A stretch of 64,000 bases of DNA from Leptotrichia sp. oral taxon 498 (GTDB lineage: Bacteria > Fusobacteriota > Fusobacteriia > Fusobacteriales > Leptotrichiaceae): NCBI RefSeq assembly GCF_002240055.1, contig NZ_CP016753.1:1116001-1180000 (forward strand). The letters run 5' to 3'. Below the pieces are notes generated by a model. That model ran no database searches. It had not been told where the DNA came from and worked only from the letters and a program-made list of their open reading frames with translations. Below, in pieces: positions 28,363 to 36,830 of the stretch (position 1 is the first letter of the stretch; each line of letters starts with the position of its first letter). A program made the position numbers and the translations under genes.

Positions 28363-29367
28363 ATGATTAGTGACAGGAAAATCATAAAAACAGCAGGAAT
28401 CTTATTATTAGGACTTACATTATCAGTATCAGCGTTTGGAGGACAAGTAAAATCTGCAAGTGGAAATTCTCAATTAGAAAATTTAATAAAAAATCAATAT
28501 AATAATCAAAGTATCAATTTAAATGTAAATAGCAGCGTAAAAAATATGCAACAGACTGGAAGTTATACAAAACCAAGCACCACAGAATTTATTTCTACTA
28601 CAAATGGAAAATCTCAAGATGGAATGCCTGAATTAAAATTGACTAGAGAGCAATTGCTGTCAGTTGCAAACAAAATTTTTCAAAATGAAACAGGCGGTTC
28701 GGTAAGTAATTTAGTTGACTGGAATGATGGAGAAAATTTTCCTTCGCTTGGAATAGGTCATTTTACTTGGTTTAAAGCTAGTGGTGGAAGAAGTGGATTT
28801 GGAGACAGCCTTCCTGATATGGTTGCTTATTTTAGAAGCAAAGGTATTAAATTGCCGAAAATTTTAGCAGAAAATAGATTTTCACCTTGGGAAAGTAAAT
28901 CTGAACTTATGAGCAAAAAATCCAGAGGAGATAAAGATATTCAAGAATTAATTTCTTTTTTTGATAATACAAGAGATATTCAAGTGATGTTTATTTATGA
29001 AAGATTAAAATCCTCATTAGGAAAAATGTTAAATGCATCATCAAACAAAGAAAATTTAAAAAATCAATTTAATAGAATGGTGGAAACCCCCAACGGACTT
29101 TATGCTCTAATAGATTATGTCAATTTTAAAGGAGAGGGATTGTCAGGCGTTTCTTCATACAATAATGTTGCTTGGGGACTAAGACAAGTACTGGAAAATA
29201 TGAAAGGAACGGCTACAGGTCAAAGTGCTTTAGTAGAATTTAGTAATTCTGCAAAATATGTACTACAAAGAAGAGTAAAAAATGCACCAAGAAATGAAAG
29301 CAGATGGTTACAAGGCTGGTACAACAGAGTCGATACTTACAAGACATTTGTAATAGGTAGTTTATAA
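28363..29367 (+). CDS. Exported protein, possibly lysozyme-like
   Basis: This 334-residue protein has a signal peptide (about 1-26), a Ser/Asn/Thr-rich linker (about 30-88) and a C-terminal domain (about 90-330). The domain contains KIFQNETGG (105-112) followed by FPSLGIGHFTWF (126-137). A Glu followed by a GIGHF-type turn recalls muramidases of the T4 lysozyme type (E...IGYGH), so E109 may be catalytic; this is inference. Trp-rich C-terminus (RWLQGWYNR). A good GAGG site precedes the ATG. It lies alone between prmC and queA and ends at a strong terminator. Confidence 0.6.
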   Translation: MISDRKIIKTAGILLLGLTLSVSAFGGQVKSASGNSQLENLIKNQYNNQSINLNVNSSVKNMQQTGSYTKPSTTEFISTTNGKSQDGMPELKLTREQLLSVANKIFQNETGGSVSNLVDWNDGENFPSLGIGHFTWFKASGGRSGFGDSLPDMVAYFRSKGIKLPKILAENRFSPWESKSELMSKKSRGDKDIQELISFFDNTRDIQVMFIYERLKSSLGKMLNASSNKENLKNQFNRMVETPNGLYALIDYVNFKGEGLSGVSSYNNVAWGLRQVLENMKGTATGQSALVEFSNSAKYVLQRRVKNAPRNESRWLQGWYNRVDTYKTFVIGSL

Positions 29368-29375
29368 TTTTTTTT

Positions 29376-29409
29376 GGCAGAGACTTTTTTAGTTTCTGCC
29401 ATCTTTTTT
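29376..29409 (+). terminator. Terminator
   Basis: A 9-bp stem (GGCAGAGAC at 29376-29384 with GTTTCTGCC at 29392-29400, one G.T pair) is followed by ATCTTTTTT. It separates the exported protein gene from queA. Confidence 0.88.
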
Positions 29410-29446
29410 AATTCATAAAAAATTTAAAAATAAAAAGGAGAAAAGA

Positions 29447-32400
29447 GTGAAAATATCAGATTTTGATTTTGAATTGCCAAAGGAATTAATTGCACAAAAA
29501 GCAATGGAACCTAGAGACAGTTCCAAACTTTTAGTATTAGATAAAAAAGAAAAAACGCTTGAACACAGACATTTTTTTAATATAATTGATTATTTGAAAA
29601 AAGGTGATGTGCTTGTCATAAATAGGACAAAAGTTATTCCTGCAAGAATTTTTGGACATAAAAAGTTGTATGGAGATGAAATTGGGGCTTTGATGGAATG
29701 TTTTTTATTAAATAGTGCAAGAACACTCGCGACGCAAGGAGTGAGATGAATTGCACGAAAATTTTAGTAAGCATATAGGGAAACTTGTATGTAGACACGG
29801 AGCAAAAACCGTGCAACAAAGAAACTGAACTGCTGGGAACTCTTAAAGCTAGTATAACCACAACATAATACCTAAGTGAGAATATATGGTATAAGTGTGA
29901 TGGTGGCGAAAGCAGAAAAAATATACTAGATGGTGCAAGGTTAAATCCTAAACACTGAGCCATATAGAAAGGTATACAATAGACAATCAGCAGCTAATCC
30001 TGAAAAGGAAAGTTCAACGACTATCCCTCGTGAGGGGAGTACAATACAAGCGATTGGTATTGGAAGTGGTTTCGCCTAAATCTTAGGTAGTAACAAATAT
30101 AATTGTTATGAATATAAGATATGGATAAGATATAGTCTGTGCTTGTTAGAGATAACAAGAAGTTCAAGATATTCTTTTCTCCTTAACTTGTTAAGGAGTG
30201 AAAATATTAGGAGAACTGCATAAGTAGTAGCGCACTTATGTGAACGACGCTTCCCACTGTTGTGGGGTTTTAAAAACTTTAAAAATATTTAAAAATAAAT
30301 AAAAGATATTACTTTTTTGACAGATAAAATGTAGAATGCATGGTATAATATCTCTGATGAAAAGGAGGTGATTATATATGTATTTAACATTAAAACAACA
30401 GGTAAAACATCTTAGCAAAAAGGAGTTTAGGAATTTAAAATATTTATCTCATATAGCCAAGAACTTAACTAATGAAGCTATATATAATATTAGACAGTAT
30501 TATTTTAACAAGAAAAAGTATTTAAGTTATAATGAAAACTATAAAATGCTTAAAAATAGTGAGAACTATAAGAAGTTAAATTCTAATATGGCTCAACAAA
30601 TTCTAAAAGAAGCAGATGGAAGTTTTAAATCATTTTTTGGGCTTTTAAAACTTGCTAAGAATGGTCAATATGATAATAAAAAAATAAAATTACCTAAATA
30701 TCTTGCTAAAGATAGTTTTACAACTCTTGTTATAGGTTTTGTTAGATTAAAAGATGGTATGCTGATAGTTCCTTATTCAAATTCATTTAGAAAGACACAT
30801 AAGGAAATCGCAATAAAACTGCCACCAGTATTAAAAGGCAAGAAGATAAAAGAGATTAGAATAATGCCAAAACAACATTCTAGGTACTTTGAAATTCAAT
30901 ATACTTATGAGGTAGAAGAAGTTCAAAGGGAATTAAATAAAGAAAATGGACTAGGAATAGATTTAGGTATAGATAATCTTTGTACTTGTGTAACTAATAA
31001 TGGAGCATCATTCCTAATAGATGGTAGAAAATTAAAATCTATTAATCAATACTATAACAAGACAAATGCAAAATTGCAAAGCATAAAAGATAAGCAAAAG
31101 ATTAAGCGGACAACATTAAGGCAAAAGAGAATAGCTAGAAGGAGAAATAATCGCATAGAAGATTATCTTTCAAAAGCAGCAAGAATAATTATAAATTATT
31201 GTCTTAATAATGATATAGGAAAAATAGTTCTGGGATATAACGAGAATTTTCAAAGAAATTCAAATATAGGAAGCATAAATAATCAGAACTTTGTAAATAT
31301 ACCATATGGAAAATTAAGAGATAAATTAATATATCTATGTAAACTATATGGAATAGAATTTAAACTGCAAGAAGAAAGTTATACATCAAAAGCAAGTTTC
31401 TTTGATGGAGATGAAATTCCGATATATGATAAAGAAAATCAAAAAGAATATATATTCAGTGGAAAAAGAATAAAAAGAGGACTATATCAAACAAGTAAAG
31501 GCTATCAATTAAATGCAGACTGTAATGGAGCATTAAACATATTAAGAAAAAGTAAAGTTGTGGACTTAAGCGTCCTATACAATAGAGGTGAGCTGAACAC
31601 ACCTAAAAGAATAAGGGTAGTGTAAAGCTATCAAACTTCTTAGAAAATTTTTAAATATTCTTAAAGATTTTAGAACCCTGCGACTTTAGTCGTGGGAGGT
31701 TCAGTAAAAAGATATGATTTGAAAACTTGGGAAGTCTTGCTAAAACCTGCCAAAAAGTTGAAAATAGGACAGAAAATTGTGTTTAGCGAAGGACTACTGG
31801 AAGCTGAATTAATTGAGATTAAAGAAGACGGAAATAGAGTTTTGAAATTTGAATTTGAGGGAAATTTTGAAGAAATATTGGATAAATTGGGAGAGATGCC
31901 GTTACCACCTTATATAACTGAAAAACTTTCAGATAAAAATCGTTATCAGACAGTTTATGCAAAACAAGGAGAATCAGTTGCAGCACCAACTGCAGGGCTT
32001 CATTTTACAATGGAACTGCTTGAAAAAATAAAGAAAAAAGGAGTCATTTTGACAGAAGTATTTTTGGATGTTGGACTTGGGACTTTTAGACCTGTGCAAG
32101 TTGAAGATGTGACAGAGCATAAAATGCACAGTGAAAAATACTGGATTCCTGAAAAAACTGCAAAAATTGTAAACGAAGCTAAAAAAAATGGGAATAGAAT
32201 TATCGCGGTTGGGACAACTTCGGTGAGAACATTGGAATCTTGTGTAGATGAAAATGGTAAACTTCTTCCAAAAAATGGAGCTACAAATATTTTTATCTAT
32301 GGAGACTATAAATTTAAAATTGTCGACGCGATGATTACTAATTTTCATTTGCCAAAATCTACACTTGTTATGCTAGTTTCAGCATTTGCTGGAAAAGATT

Positions 32401-32480
32401 TTGTGTTTTCTGCATATAAGGAGGCGATTAAAGAAAAATACAGATTTTATAGTTTTGGAGATTCAATGTTTATATATTAA
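29447..32480 (+). CDS. queA: S-adenosylmethionine:tRNA ribosyltransferase-isomerase, split by an IStron
   Basis: QueA makes epoxyqueuosine in tRNA anticodons. Exon 1 is 29447-29708 (GTG start, AAGGAG 6 nt upstream; residues 1-87 include [13 protein letters not shown] and [14 protein letters not shown]). Exon 2 is 31705-32480 ([51 protein letters not shown]). Removing 29709-31704 joins TTTTTTAT to TAAAAAG, completes a Leu codon and gives ECFLLKRYDL in frame. The result is 1038 nt or 345 residues, the normal family length. Without splicing the protein stops at 29749. The gene is therefore probably functional only through RNA splicing. Confidence 0.93.
29709..30260 (+). ncRNA. Group I self-splicing intron core
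   Basis: P1: exon TTTAT (29704-29708) pairs with the guide GTAAG (29767-29771), giving the required U.G pair at U29708.G29767. The pairing continues into the intron (TAAA with TTTA, GTGCAA with TTGCAC). P4: CTGCTG (29830-29835) with CAGCAG (29988-29993), inside a Q element AATCAGCAGC. P7: GACTA (30019-30023, in R element GTTCAACGACTAT) with TAGTC (30133-30137, in S element AAGATATAGTCT). A hairpin CATAAGT/ACTTATG near 30215-30240 fits P9. P, Q, R and S occur in the right order. The 3' splice site is the G at 31704. No homing endonuclease or reverse transcriptase is encoded. Confidence 0.9.
30378..31625 (+). CDS. tnpB: TnpB nuclease of the IStron (IS605 OrfB, lacking the usual zinc knuckle)
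   Basis: This 415-residue TnpB is of a different lineage from the two other copies here. RuvC Asp195 ([13 protein letters not shown]) and Asp381 ([11 protein letters not shown]) are present. The middle motif reads [11 protein letters not shown], so the catalytic Glu (E289 or the E333 region in EESYTSK) is not certain. The CxxC zinc pairs of typical TnpBs are absent: SYTSKAS is followed by GKRIKRGLY, as in a known OrfB subgroup. AAAGGAGG precedes the ATG. It is inside the intron, so the mRNA and the guide scaffold compete with splicing. A terminator-like CCCAC/GTGGG hairpin lies upstream at about 30253-30270. Confidence 0.93.
   Translation: MYLTLKQQVKHLSKKEFRNLKYLSHIAKNLTNEAIYNIRQYYFNKKKYLSYNENYKMLKNSENYKKLNSNMAQQILKEADGSFKSFFGLLKLAKNGQYDNKKIKLPKYLAKDSFTTLVIGFVRLKDGMLIVPYSNSFRKTHKEIAIKLPPVLKGKKIKEIRIMPKQHSRYFEIQYTYEVEEVQRELNKENGLGIDLGIDNLCTCVTNNGASFLIDGRKLKSINQYYNKTNAKLQSIKDKQKIKRTTLRQKRIARRRNNRIEDYLSKAARIIINYCLNNDIGKIVLGYNENFQRNSNIGSINNQNFVNIPYGKLRDKLIYLCKLYGIEFKLQEESYTSKASFFDGDEIPIYDKENQKEYIFSGKRIKRGLYQTSKGYQLNADCNGALNILRKSKVVDLSVLYNRGELNTPKRIRVV
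31626..31704 (+). ncRNA. Right end and putative omega RNA 3' part of the IStron
   Basis: A nested hairpin is formed by GAACC (31673-31677) with GGTTC (31698-31702), and CGAC (31681-31684) with GTCG (31689-31692). It ends two bases before the 3' splice site. By analogy with TnpB systems this is the guide scaffold. The guide would be the start of queA exon 2 (TAAAAAGATATG...), i.e. the empty queA site, with TTTAT as the adjacent motif. Confidence 0.6.
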
Positions 32481-32507
32481 AAAACGAGCCGTGTGCTCGT
32501 TTTTTTT
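32481..32507. terminator. Bidirectional terminator after queA
   Basis: A 9-bp stem (AAAACGAGC at 32481-32489, GCTCGTTTT at 32495-32503) continues into a T-run on the plus strand. On the minus strand it ends in TTTTTT and may serve the convergent TetR gene. Confidence 0.9.
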
Positions 32508-32528
32508 GTATGAAAGAAGTCTAAATGT

Positions 32529-32545
32529 AGAGATGGGGCGTCTCT
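32529..32545. other. Isolated hairpin
   Basis: AGAGATG pairs with CGTCTCT around a GGG loop, with one T.G pair. There is no T-run, so it is not a typical terminator. It lies between queA and the TetR gene; role unknown. Confidence 0.35.
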
Positions 32546-32678
32546 TCTAGACACCTATTTATACCATATAAATGTGGATTTGTCAAATGAATTAAAAGTT
32601 TTAAAAGTCAAAATATTTTTTTGTTTTTTTAAGATATTTTAATAAGATTATAAAATTTATATTTTTTATCTATTTTCA

Positions 32679-33512
32679 TTATTTTTTATAAGTATTTTTG
32701 AAATAGTTATTCAAAGCGCCATAAACATTTCCTAAATTTTCCATTTTTTCTATTTCTTCCATGTCAGGTTCTTTAAAATCTTCGGTATTATCTTTGTTTT
32801 TTTTTGTTTCTTCGATACTTTTTAAATTATCGGAAAAGTTTTGAGAGATGGAAATTTCTTCTGAAAAATTATTCTCATCTTTTAATTTTTTTGTTTCAAT
32901 TTCAACTTTCGTTTTTTTGATTTCTGGCTTTTCTTTTTTTTCATAAATTTTAAAGGTCTGATCAAAAAAAATAAAAAAATCATTTATTGCATTTTCTTCT
33001 TTTTCAGTTTTTAAAAGAAGAATTGTCCCCTCAAAAATCGCAATTAAAATTCTGGCTAAACTTTCGGGAGGAATGTCAGAAAACTTTTCCAAAGAAGAAT
33101 ACTTTAGAGTTGTTATAAAAAAAGAAAATCGCAATTCTATTTTTTGGTAAGATTTAACGAGTTCTTCTCGAATTTGATTATTTATATCAGACAATTCCAG
33201 TGACAAATTCCCAAGTGGACTTCCGCCATGAAATCTATTGTTCTTTATATTTTCAAAATATTTTTGAAAAAAATCTCTAAATTTTGAAATTGACAAATCA
33301 TTTACAATTGTGTTAAAAAAATTTATCAAATTTTCAGTATGATATTTTATTACTTCAAATAAAACTTCTTCCTTTGTTGAAAAAAATTTGTAAAAATAGT
33401 CATTTGGAATTTTACATTCCTGAAAAATATCAGTTAATTCGGTATTCAAATACCCTTTATAATAAAATAATTTAGCACTTTGCTGAATTATAATTCTTTT
33501 TTTTCTTTTCAT
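32679..33512 (-). CDS. TetR-family transcriptional regulator with a long C-terminal tail
   Basis: This 277-residue protein has an N-terminal helix-turn-helix (about 8-50, SAKLFYYKGYLNTELTDIFQ). A regulatory domain follows (about 60-190) with GGSPLGNLSLELSD, a motif of the YcdC/AcrR-like subgroup. A normal TetR ends near residue 190. Here about 85 charged residues follow, rich in Lys, Glu, Asp and Asn and probably disordered (KKTKVEIETKKLKDENN and so on). No divergent target gene is obvious, so the ligand and regulon are unknown. Confidence 0.85.
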   Translation of the reverse strand: MKRKKRIIIQQSAKLFYYKGYLNTELTDIFQECKIPNDYFYKFFSTKEEVLFEVIKYHTENLINFFNTIVNDLSISKFRDFFQKYFENIKNNRFHGGSPLGNLSLELSDINNQIREELVKSYQKIELRFSFFITTLKYSSLEKFSDIPPESLARILIAIFEGTILLLKTEKEENAINDFFIFFDQTFKIYEKKEKPEIKKTKVEIETKKLKDENNFSEEISISQNFSDNLKSIEETKKNKDNTEDFKEPDMEEIEKMENLGNVYGALNNYFKNTYKK

Positions 33513-33788
33513 AAAAGTTTTCCTTTCTTAAAAAACAACCCTTTAGTGATTATCTTATAATATATTTCAGATCATAAAACAAATTTAACACTAAAAAATT
33601 GACTAGCATGCCATTATTAGTATACTAAAAAAATTAATTATTAGCAAGAAAAAAAATTTTATTTATTTTATTAAAATAATTTAAAAAATAAATTTTTAAA
33701 AATTCTATTTTAAAAATAAGATAAATAGGTTATAATATAAAAGAATAAAATTAGAAAAATTTATAATAAAAAATTAGGAGGAAAAATA

Positions 33789-34709
33789 ATGTCAATATTA
33801 ATTTTTGGACATAAAAATCCAGATACGGATACGATTTGTTCGGCATTAGCTTATGCTGAATTAAAAAATAAACTTGGGAAAGATGTAAAACCTGTGAGAT
33901 TGGGAGAACTTAATGAAGAGACAAAATTTGTTTTGGACTATTTTAAAGTTGGAAAACCTGAACTTGTGACGAATGTCGCTGGGGAAAAAATCATTTTGGT
34001 GGACCACAACGAAAGAACTCAAACAGCCGATGGATTTGAAGAAGCAAAAGTTTTGGAATTGATTGACCATCACAGAATTTCTAACTTTAACGTGGACGAA
34101 CCACTTTATGCGAGAGTTGAGCCAGTTGGATGTACTGCTACAATAATCTTAAAATTATTTAAAGAAGATAATTTAATACCTTCAAAAGAAGTAGCAGGAC
34201 TTATGTTAAGTGCAATTATTTCTGACACATTGTTATTTAAATCACCAACTTGTACTCCACAAGATACAAATGCAGGGCTTGAGTTAGCGAAAATTGCTGG
34301 AGTTAATCCAAACGAATATGGACTTGAAATGTTAAAAGCTGGAACTGCATTAGGTGATAAAACAGAAGCTGAATTACTTACAATGGATATGAAAATTTTT
34401 GAAATTGATGGACAAAAAATTGGTGTGGCACAAGTAAATACTGTTAATGAAGCAGAATTGCTGGAAAATAAAAAAGCGTTACTAACAGAAATTAACAATA
34501 TTATTTCTAAAGAAAACTTGAAATTTTTCATGTTTGTAATTACAAATATTTTGTCAAATGATTCTGTTGCAATTGTTGAGGGGAATGGAGATGCAGTTAT
34601 TGAAAAAGCGTTTGGACAAAAAGTGGAAGATAACGAAGTTGTTTTAAAAGGGGTAGTTTCTCGTAAAAAACAAATTGTTCCACCTTTGACAAAAGCTATT
34701 CAAGATTAA
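33789..34709 (+). CDS. ppaC: Manganese-dependent inorganic pyrophosphatase (family II)
   Basis: PpaC hydrolyses pyrophosphate and so pulls biosynthetic reactions forward. The 306-residue DHH-family enzyme shows GHKNPDTDTICSALAY (7-22, metal ligands His and Asp), ILVDHNERTQ, the DHH motif in ELIDHHRISNF and the C-terminal SRKKQIVPPL substrate loop. Length is normal. AGGAGG precedes the ATG. It is followed at 24 bp by a small gene and a cyclophilin on the same strand. Confidence 0.95.
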   Translation: MSILIFGHKNPDTDTICSALAYAELKNKLGKDVKPVRLGELNEETKFVLDYFKVGKPELVTNVAGEKIILVDHNERTQTADGFEEAKVLELIDHHRISNFNVDEPLYARVEPVGCTATIILKLFKEDNLIPSKEVAGLMLSAIISDTLLFKSPTCTPQDTNAGLELAKIAGVNPNEYGLEMLKAGTALGDKTEAELLTMDMKIFEIDGQKIGVAQVNTVNEAELLENKKALLTEINNIISKENLKFFMFVITNILSNDSVAIVEGNGDAVIEKAFGQKVEDNEVVLKGVVSRKKQIVPPLTKAIQD

Positions 34710-34733
34710 ATTTTAAGACAGGGAATAGAAAAA

Positions 34734-35081
34734 ATGGCGATAGTTAAATTAAAAAAAAGAGAAGAGTTGAAGATACTTTTTGCGGTCAGAATGCCTGAAA
34801 TTGTGTCAGAACTTTATAAAGAAATAAAAAATAAGAAAATAGCTAATTCAAAATTAAAAGAGATTTTGAACATAAAGAAAGACAGAGTTATTAATATTAT
34901 TGAGTTAGTTGATAGCTTTGAAAATATTTTTTCAGTGCTTGTAATTTATGACAATATTTTAACAGAAAAAGAGCTTTTAAAATATGATTTGGAAATTGAA
35001 AGTATTAATTTTAGAATTTTGGATTTAAATTTTAACGGTAAAATTGAGATGGAAAAAATTATTGAGAGCGTTAAAGGTTAA
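34734..35081 (+). CDS. Hypothetical protein
   Basis: This is a 115-residue soluble protein without signal peptide or membrane segment. It has an N-terminal Lys-rich region and a helical middle (VSELYKEIKNKKIANSKLKE), and ends in beta-type sequence (VLVIYDNILTEKELLKYD, NFRILDLNFNG). I recognise no family. It sits between ppaC and the cyclophilin gene, 14 bp before the latter, and is probably co-transcribed. Confidence 0.6.
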   Translation: MAIVKLKKREELKILFAVRMPEIVSELYKEIKNKKIANSKLKEILNIKKDRVINIIELVDSFENIFSVLVIYDNILTEKELLKYDLEIESINFRILDLNFNGKIEMEKIIESVKG

Positions 35082-35094
35082 AAAAGGAGGATTT

Positions 35095-35736
35095 ATGAAA
35101 TTAAGAAAATTGACATTGTTAGTCGGTGCAATGATGTTGTTTGTATTAAATATAATAAATGCAAAAAACATAAAAGTTGGTGAAAAGACAAAAGGAGAAA
35201 AAAATTTTGAAAAAATAATGAAAAAATTTGACTTGGAAGCTACAATTCACACAACAAAAGGAGATATTAATGTATTTTTGTATCCTGAAGCAGCTCCTGT
35301 AAATGTGGCAAATTTTGTGTTTTTAGCAAAAAAAGGATTTTATGATGGATTGACTTTTCATAGAGTTATTCCAAATGGAATTGTGCAAGGTGGAGATCCA
35401 AAAGGAGACGGGACTGGAAGTGCTGGATATAATGTCGACGATGAATTTGTAGATTGGTTAAATTTTAATAATAGTGGGATGTTAGCTATGGCAAATTCAG
35501 GAGAAAATACGAATGGGAGTCAATTTTTTATATCATTACAAGGAATGCCATCTCTTAATGGAAAGCATACTGTAATTGGTAGTTTAAAAACAGGTTCTGA
35601 TCTAGCGATTGCAAAAGTTATAAGACAGGGGGACAAAATTTTGAGCATTGATATAAAAGGGAAAAAAGTTGATGACTTTTTGAGTTATTTTTCTGTAGAA
35701 ACAGCTGACTGGGAAAGCAAGATGCAAAATAATTAA
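35095..35736 (+). CDS. Exported cyclophilin-type peptidyl-prolyl isomerase
   Basis: The ATG at 35095 follows AAAGGAGG and gives a 213-residue protein with a signal peptide (about 1-23); an earlier start at 35044 lies inside the previous gene. The cyclophilin domain spans about 50-190: VNVANFVFLAKKGFYDGLTF, HRVIPNGIVQGGDPKGDGTG with the catalytic Arg, GMLAMANSGENTNGSQFFI, and the LNGKHTVIG motif. It would catalyse proline isomerisation and assist folding outside the cytoplasmic membrane. Confidence 0.93.
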   Translation: MKLRKLTLLVGAMMLFVLNIINAKNIKVGEKTKGEKNFEKIMKKFDLEATIHTTKGDINVFLYPEAAPVNVANFVFLAKKGFYDGLTFHRVIPNGIVQGGDPKGDGTGSAGYNVDDEFVDWLNFNNSGMLAMANSGENTNGSQFFISLQGMPSLNGKHTVIGSLKTGSDLAIAKVIRQGDKILSIDIKGKKVDDFLSYFSVETADWESKMQNN

Positions 35737-35756
35737 ATATTAAATAAAGTAAACGA

Positions 35757-35791
35757 AAAAGATTGCCTTAAATTTTTAGCAATCTTTTTTT
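35757..35791. terminator. Bidirectional terminator
   Basis: AAAAGATTGC (35757-35766) pairs with GCAATCTTTT (35779-35788), followed by T. It lies between the convergent cyclophilin and peptidase C26 genes. Confidence 0.9.
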
Positions 35792-35818
35792 ATATTATTT
35801 TTTACATTTCCTTATTTT

Positions 35819-36568
35819 TTATATCTCATCTTTTTTCTTGCTTTTTACATAATCAATAAATTTTTTAAATATTTTGTGGGCATATTTATCTGCAGCTGAC
35901 ATCATTTCAGGATGCCACTGGATTCCTAAAATAAGATTTTGTGTATTTAAATTTTCAATCGCTTCAATAACTCCGTCGCTACTTTTAGCAATCGGCTTAA
36001 ATCCAGGTGCTATTTTATTTATAATCTGATGATGAAAGCTGTTTACAAATCCAATTCCACTCTCAAAAATATCGTTTAAAAAACTATTTTTATCAATTGA
36101 AATTGAGTGAGTAAAGACATTCCATTTAGCTTTCTGAAAATGTTTAATTGAAATATTTTCTGCATATGATAAATCTTGATGTAGCGTTCCGCCAAATATA
36201 ACATTTATTAACTGGTGTCCACGGCAAATTCCTAAAATAGGCTTTTTTAATTTTTCTGCAGTTTTTATTAGGATTGTATCAAAGTGGTCTCTATCTGGAA
36301 AAATCTCACCAAGCTTTTCCTTGGGCTCTTCTCCATAAATTAGCGGAAACACGTCGTTTCCTCCTGACAAAATAATAGCGTCAACATTTTTTACCATTTC
36401 TTCAATAACTTCATCGTCTGTGTTGAATGGCAAGACATATGGAACTCCTCCAGCACGAATAACAGAATCAATGTAGTTTTGATCTAAAGAACTGCGCTTA
36501 TATCCTGCAAAAAGACCATTTTCAAGATGTGTTGTACTTCCTGAAATACCTATGAGTGGTTTTTTCAT
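35819..36568 (-). CDS. Gamma-glutamyl-gamma-aminobutyrate hydrolase family protein (peptidase C26)
   Basis: This is a class I glutamine amidotransferase-like hydrolase (PuuD type) that cleaves gamma-glutamyl amides. The start at 36568 (MKKPLIGISG) follows GAGG and gives 249 residues; the longer frame from 36748 adds an implausible hydrophobic stretch. The nucleophile Cys lies in GICRGHQLINV and the His/Glu in IQWHPEMM. SGGNDVFPLIYGE and HHQ segments match the family. No polyamine genes are adjacent, so the true substrate is open. Confidence 0.9.
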   Translation of the reverse strand: MKKPLIGISGSTTHLENGLFAGYKRSSLDQNYIDSVIRAGGVPYVLPFNTDDEVIEEMVKNVDAIILSGGNDVFPLIYGEEPKEKLGEIFPDRDHFDTILIKTAEKLKKPILGICRGHQLINVIFGGTLHQDLSYAENISIKHFQKAKWNVFTHSISIDKNSFLNDIFESGIGFVNSFHHQIINKIAPGFKPIAKSSDGVIEAIENLNTQNLILGIQWHPEMMSAADKYAHKIFKKFIDYVKSKKKDEI

Positions 36569-36830
36569 ATTTTTTTCTCCTCTTTTTATGTTATATATAT
36601 TAATTTGTAGCTTAATTTTAACATATTTGCAAGTAAAATACAATTTTAGACAAAATTCTACAATAAAAAAATTCTTAATTTTTAAAAAATTCAAAATATT
36701 GATAAAACTAAAAAAATATAGTATAATTAATAGATTAAAGAAGTTCAATTTCTGAAAATCGCATAAATAAATTAATAAAAAAATTTTGTGAAAAATAATG
36801 TTAAAAAAATTAAAAATATGGAGGTAGATT

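Larger units (their letters stand above)
29709..31704 (+). mobile_element. IStron (group I intron fused to an IS605-type tnpB element)
   Basis: This 1996-bp insertion consists of a group I ribozyme (about 29709-30260), a tnpB gene (30378-31625) and an IS605-type right end with nested hairpins (31673-31702). The architecture is that of CdISt1-type IStrons. The 5' flank reads TTTAT, a possible insertion/target-adjacent motif. Its ends coincide exactly with the predicted splice sites (U29708 before the intron, terminal G31704). No tnpA is present, so it is currently non-autonomous. Confidence 0.92.

Noticed and set aside
29709-30260. Group II intron as an explanation of the queA insertion
   Set aside because: No reverse transcriptase, no domain V hairpin and no GUGYG 5' end; the P, Q, R and S elements and the terminal G fit group I.
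30378-31625. Intron-encoded homing endonuclease
   Set aside because: No LAGLIDADG, GIY-YIG or HNH motif; the RuvC motifs and [10 protein letters not shown] identify a TnpB.
36569-36748. N-terminal extension of the C26 peptidase
   Set aside because: The extra 60 residues are hydrophobic AT-rich noise; GAGG stands correctly before the ATG at 36568.
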